From assembly GCA_963422465.1 (NCBI GenBank), contig OY730175.1:1-64000 (forward strand): DNA of 64,000 nucleotides. The letters are read 5' to 3'. A program made the translations under genes and the position numbers. Shown here in pieces: positions 61,159 through 64,000 of the stretch. The notes below the pieces were generated by a model, which ran no database searches, was not told where the DNA came from, and was given only the letters and a program-made list of their open reading frames with translations. Position 1 is the first letter of the stretch. The number at the start of each line of letters is the position of its first letter. Source of the stretch: Lichina pygmaea. Taxonomy: Eukaryota > Ascomycota > Lichinomycetes > Lichinales > Lichinaceae.

Positions 61159-64000
61159 AAGACACAAAGCTGACACTTCTCCAGTATAATGTGCAAAAAA
61201 GCCAATCAGTCCAAGACCTACTGCTAGCAACCTCAGCTCTCCAAGAGGTGGACATTATTGCACTTCAAGAGCCCTGGAAAAACCCTCACCTAGAAACAAG
61301 CACTTCAACTGTTTTCTCTTCCTTTCTTCCTCTCTACTGTTCAGAGATTGGCAGAACACTTTTTCTTATTAATAAAAATCTGAAACTCTCTTCTCTTCAT
61401 CCTACCTTCTGGAATAAAGACTTTGTTTCTCTTGAAATCTACTTGGAAAACTCTTCTACTTCTCTTTGGGTACATAATCTCTACTTCACCCCATCAAGTC
61501 AAGAAAACTACACAGAGGCATCAGAAGCTCTTCTCTGTTTACTCCAAAATGCTTTACAAGAACAAGGACAACATATTCTTCTCACAGACTCAAATCTTCA
61601 CCACCCAGACTGGTCAAAGAAAAGAAGACTGTACTCTGAGACTGCAAACAAGTTTCAAGACCTAATGAAAGATTTAAATCTGGATTTAGCTATTGCACCT
61701 TTCACCCCTACCAGAGCAAGATCTCTTTCTGAAAAACCATGTTCTTCTATTGATCTGTCTTTTATTTCTTCTTCTCTTTCTAACTCTCTGATTTTCTCTA
61801 AAGTGGCTCTTCAGTTCTTTCATGGGTCTGACCACAGACCTGTACTAACCTGCCTGGACCTGGATCCTCCAAGGAAAATCTGGAAACCAGAAAGAAACTG
61901 GAGAACACTGGACTCAAACCTTGCAAGAGTAGAGTGTGAGAAGCTACACCTGCCCTTCCACTTCCAAGACAAATATGAAGTGGATGAGTACTTGGAGTAT
62001 CTTGACAACTTTCTCCAAGAAATAGCAAGCAAATCCACACAGCTCCAGAAGCAATCTGGCCACTCAGTTCCCTGGTGGAATCAAGAGATCCAAAACAAGG
62101 TTAAAGAGGAAAGAAGAGTAAGAAGAAAAGTGCAAAAAAGGCAAGCAAGTCAAGAGGAACTTGAGCAAGCAACTAAGCTCAAGAAAAAGGCAGTCAGAGA
62201 TGGAAAACAGAACACTTTCAGACACCAAATCCATAAGCTGGCCAGCTCTTCAAAGTTCTGGAAGCTTGCAAAGTGGGGAAAGTCCAAAGCCAACAAGACT
62301 CCTGATCTTCCTCTGGTTCCTGACCTGGAAACACAAGAAGGAATAGCCAAAACCTTTGAGGAAAAGACTAAAGCCTTCTCACAACAGTTCTTTCCAAAAG
62401 CTCTAGTTCCAGAACCAGGCTCAGAAAGCTCCCAGACTATCTCTGAGATACAGCTCTCCCAGGAGGTAACATGTGAAGAAGTGGAGCAAATTCTGGCCAA
62501 GAAGAAACCTTTCACAGCAGGAGGGAGAGATAAGCTGCCAAATGGATTTCTGAGAGCTCTGGGGCCTAGGTTCTGCCAAGCTCTAGCTATTCTGACTTCA
62601 ACATGCTGGAAACTGGAGTACTTCCCTGAAAGATTTAAGAGTGCAAAAACAGTCTGCTTGAGGAAACCTGGCAAGGGAACCTACAATCAAGCTAAAGCCT
62701 GGCGCCCTATAGCTCTGCTAAACACAACAGGCAAGCTGATGGAAGCTATTGCTGCAGCCAGACTAAGCAAGATAGCAGAAGAAGCTGGACTATTGCCAGA
62801 TATCCAGATGGACTTTAGGAAAGGAAGATCCACAGAAGCAGCACTTTTCCTTCTAATCTCCCAAGTGGAAAAAGTCTGGAAGGAAGGCATGGTTGCATCC
62901 CTACTCTCACTGGATATCTCAGGAGTCTATGACAGAGTTCTCCCCAAGATACTACAGCAAATTCTGAAAAGAAAAGGAATACCTGCCTGGCTAGCTTCCT
63001 GGATCTACTCCTTCTGTGATAAGCGCTCTACCACTTTTGTCTTTGATGATTCTGAGTCTTATTCTATTCCTATTCATTGTGGAGTTTCTCAAGGTTCTCC
63101 ATTATCCCCTATTCTTTTTCTATTCTACATTTCTGAATTGCATGAGACTGTGCATACTCCCTCTTCTGGTGTATCTGCCCTGGGGTTTGCAGATGATACA
63201 AATCTGCTTGCTTTTGGTCACTCCTTGAAAAGTAACCTTCTGAAGTTAAAGAACACACACCACAAATGTCTATCCTGGGCTGCAAGACATGGAATAGTCT
63301 TCTCACCTGAGAAATATGAAATACTTCATTTTTCCAGAAGAAGATCAGACAATCTTCAGCTCAAGCTCAGACTGGGGAATGTGATTCTCAAACCAAAAGA
63401 AGAAGTGCGAGTACTTGGAGTGTACCTAGATGCAAAGCTCCACTGGCACAAACACCAGAGGATTATTCTTCAAAAAGCACAGAAAGCACTCTCTTCTCTT
63501 TCTAGAACCTCCTATTCTACTTGGGGCTTTCCAGTTCACACATCATGTCTGGTGTACACTGCTATACTGAGATCTCTACTGAGCTATGCAGTGGGGATCT
63601 GGTTTAACCCTCTAAGAAAATCCTCCAATATCTCTTCTCTTGTTTCATTTCAAAACAGATGCCTAAGACTTATTGGGGGTGCCTTCAAAGCCACTCCTTC
63701 TTTTCTATTAGAGAGTGAGCTTTTTCTTCTACCTCTAGACCTATACTTTAAATTTCGCACTGCCTGTTTTCTTTCTTCTATTCAAAACTCCCCTCTCAAA
63801 TACTTTCTTGACAGTATCTTTTCCACTATTTCCAGCTATGCCTCTCTCTTGAAGAAACCTTTAAAGGAATCCTCAACTATCTCTCCTAAGTGGAAATTCA
63901 CTTGGTTAAGTCAAATAACTACTAACCAGGCTAGTTCAAAGAAAGAACTACAAAAGCTCTTTACTAAAGAGTGGGAAGACCAATGGGAAGAGAAGAAAAG
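61155..64000 (+). CDS. LINE D ORF2: AP endonuclease and reverse transcriptase (open to window edge)
   Basis: I translated this frame through to 64000 and found no stop (948 codons visible; the end lies outside). Endonuclease: LLQYNVQKS, IIALQEPWKNP, LLTDSNLHHPDW, SSIDLSFIS and HGSDHRPVL, so all catalytic positions of the APE-type fold are present. RT: PIALLNTTGKLMEA, SLDISGVYDRV, GVSQGSPLSPILFLFYISEL and the catalytic GFADDTNLL (63186-63197 for FADD). One doubtful residue: QMDFRKGRS at 62805-62829, where LINE A and most RTs have Gly in place of the Asp. The protein nicks target DNA and primes cDNA there. Arg is nearly always AGA/AGG. Confidence 0.92.
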   Translation, partial: MKDTKLTLLQYNVQKSQSVQDLLLATSALQEVDIIALQEPWKNPHLETSTSTVFSSFLPLYCSEIGRTLFLINKNLKLSSLHPTFWNKDFVSLEIYLENSSTSLWVHNLYFTPSSQENYTEASEALLCLLQNALQEQGQHILLTDSNLHHPDWSKKRRLYSETANKFQDLMKDLNLDLAIAPFTPTRARSLSEKPCSSIDLSFISSSLSNSLIFSKVALQFFHGSDHRPVLTCLDLDPPRKIWKPERNWRTLDSNLARVECEKLHLPFHFQDKYEVDEYLEYLDNFLQEIASKSTQLQKQSGHSVPWWNQEIQNKVKEERRVRRKVQKRQASQEELEQATKLKKKAVRDGKQNTFRHQIHKLASSSKFWKLAKWGKSKANKTPDLPLVPDLETQEGIAKTFEEKTKAFSQQFFPKALVPEPGSESSQTISEIQLSQEVTCEEVEQILAKKKPFTAGGRDKLPNGFLRALGPRFCQALAILTSTCWKLEYFPERFKSAKTVCLRKPGKGTYNQAKAWRPIALLNTTGKLMEAIAAARLSKIAEEAGLLPDIQMDFRKGRSTEAALFLLISQVEKVWKEGMVASLLSLDISGVYDRVLPKILQQILKRKGIPAWLASWIYSFCDKRSTTFVFDDSESYSIPIHCGVSQGSPLSPILFLFYISELHETVHTPSSGVSALGFADDTNLLAFGHSLKSNLLKLKNTHHKCLSWAARHGIVFSPEKYEILHFSRRRSDNLQLKLRLGNVILKPKEEVRVLGVYLDAKLHWHKHQRIILQKAQKALSSLSRTSYSTWGFPVHTSCLVYTAILRSLLSYAVGIWFNPLRKSSNISSLVSFQNRCLRLIGGAFKATPSFLLESELFLLPLDLYFKFRTACFLSSIQNSPLKYFLDSIFSTISSYASLLKKPLKESSTISPKWKFTWLSQITTNQASSKKELQKLFTKEWEDQWEEKK

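Larger units (their letters stand above)
60718..64000 (+). mobile_element. LINE D, Tad-like LINE with open ORF2, running off the window
   Basis: Starts inside ORF1 (5'-truncated) at the end of Element 7 sequence. ORF1 C-terminus, ATGA junction, endonuclease and RT follow without a stop to the window edge. Its CpG sites are better kept than those of LINE A (for example GGCGCC at 62702, AAGCGC at 63023, TTCGCA at 63758, each TpG or CpA in LINE A), so it is younger. Confidence 0.9.

Overview
The window is a fungal chromosome end. It begins with 29 uninterrupted CCCTAA units, continues into about 32 kb of nested retrotransposons, then a GC-richer island with four protein genes (about 32.9-47.3 kb), then a second transposon block to the right edge. 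TTAGGG-type telomere repeats, short GT-AG introns with CTAAC/CTGAC branch sites, a chitin deacetylase-type CE4 gene, long Ser/Pro-rich proteins with fungal motifs and a Fot1/pogo transposase point to a filamentous dikaryan fungus. The species is not determinable by eye.

Left block (1-32264). Almost everything belongs to one Ty3/Gypsy chromovirus family, called Chromo-1 here, with an LTR of TGTTAC...CAACA. Exact target-site duplications (TSDs) give the order of events. Element 3 (+, 3973-8989 continued at 30911-32264) was split by Element 4 (-, 8990-30910, TSD TAAAG). Element 4's 3' LTR was hit by a Tad-like LINE (-, 12-bp TSD), and that LINE was hit by Element 5 (-, 11141-17273, TSD TCTTA). 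Element 4's pol was separately hit by Element 6 (+, 21781-28452, TSD CTGTG). Two further copies lie between this nest and the telomere, and the outermost is cut by the telomere itself.

Chromo-1 design. Gag has a CCHC knuckle and three W-x2-C-x4-C-x2-H motifs. Its stop overlaps the pol start as ATGA. Pol carries protease, RT, RNase H, integrase and a C-terminal chromodomain. Between the chromodomain and the 3' LTR, on the opposite strand, every complete 3' end carries a 501-bp reading frame. It encodes a protein with C-x2-C-x6-C-x11-C-x2-C-x6-C spacing (the Zn(II)2Cys6 pattern) followed by a probable coiled coil. The LTR has a second TATA box facing this gene. The antisense gene and U3 come in two diverged versions (A and B), while gag-pol and R-U5 stay nearly identical. 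This possibly undescribed antisense gene plus bidirectional LTR is the most interesting object in the window.

Gene island (32865-47284). It holds a small PPPY-motif protein, a single-pass membrane protein, a secreted CE4 polysaccharide (chitin) deacetylase with three exons, and two large disordered proteins (about 1,579 and 866 aa). The spacers hold an inverted-repeat element, a C21 tract and GTAC-rich palindromes.

Right block (48506-64000). A Fot1/pogo transposase relic carries, exactly at its start codon, a LINE insertion fused to 1.1 kb of unknown sequence between 16-bp TSDs. It is then cut by Element 7 (Chromo-1 B, -). Element 7 is split by Element 8, a second chromovirus family (Chromo-2, TSD TCCAA/TCCGA), and appears to be interrupted by a LINE whose ORF2 is open for all 2846 visible bases. 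Chromovirus copies are damaged by C:G to T:A transitions, many at CpG (CGA to TGA stops); the LINEs are CpG-poor and keep open frames.
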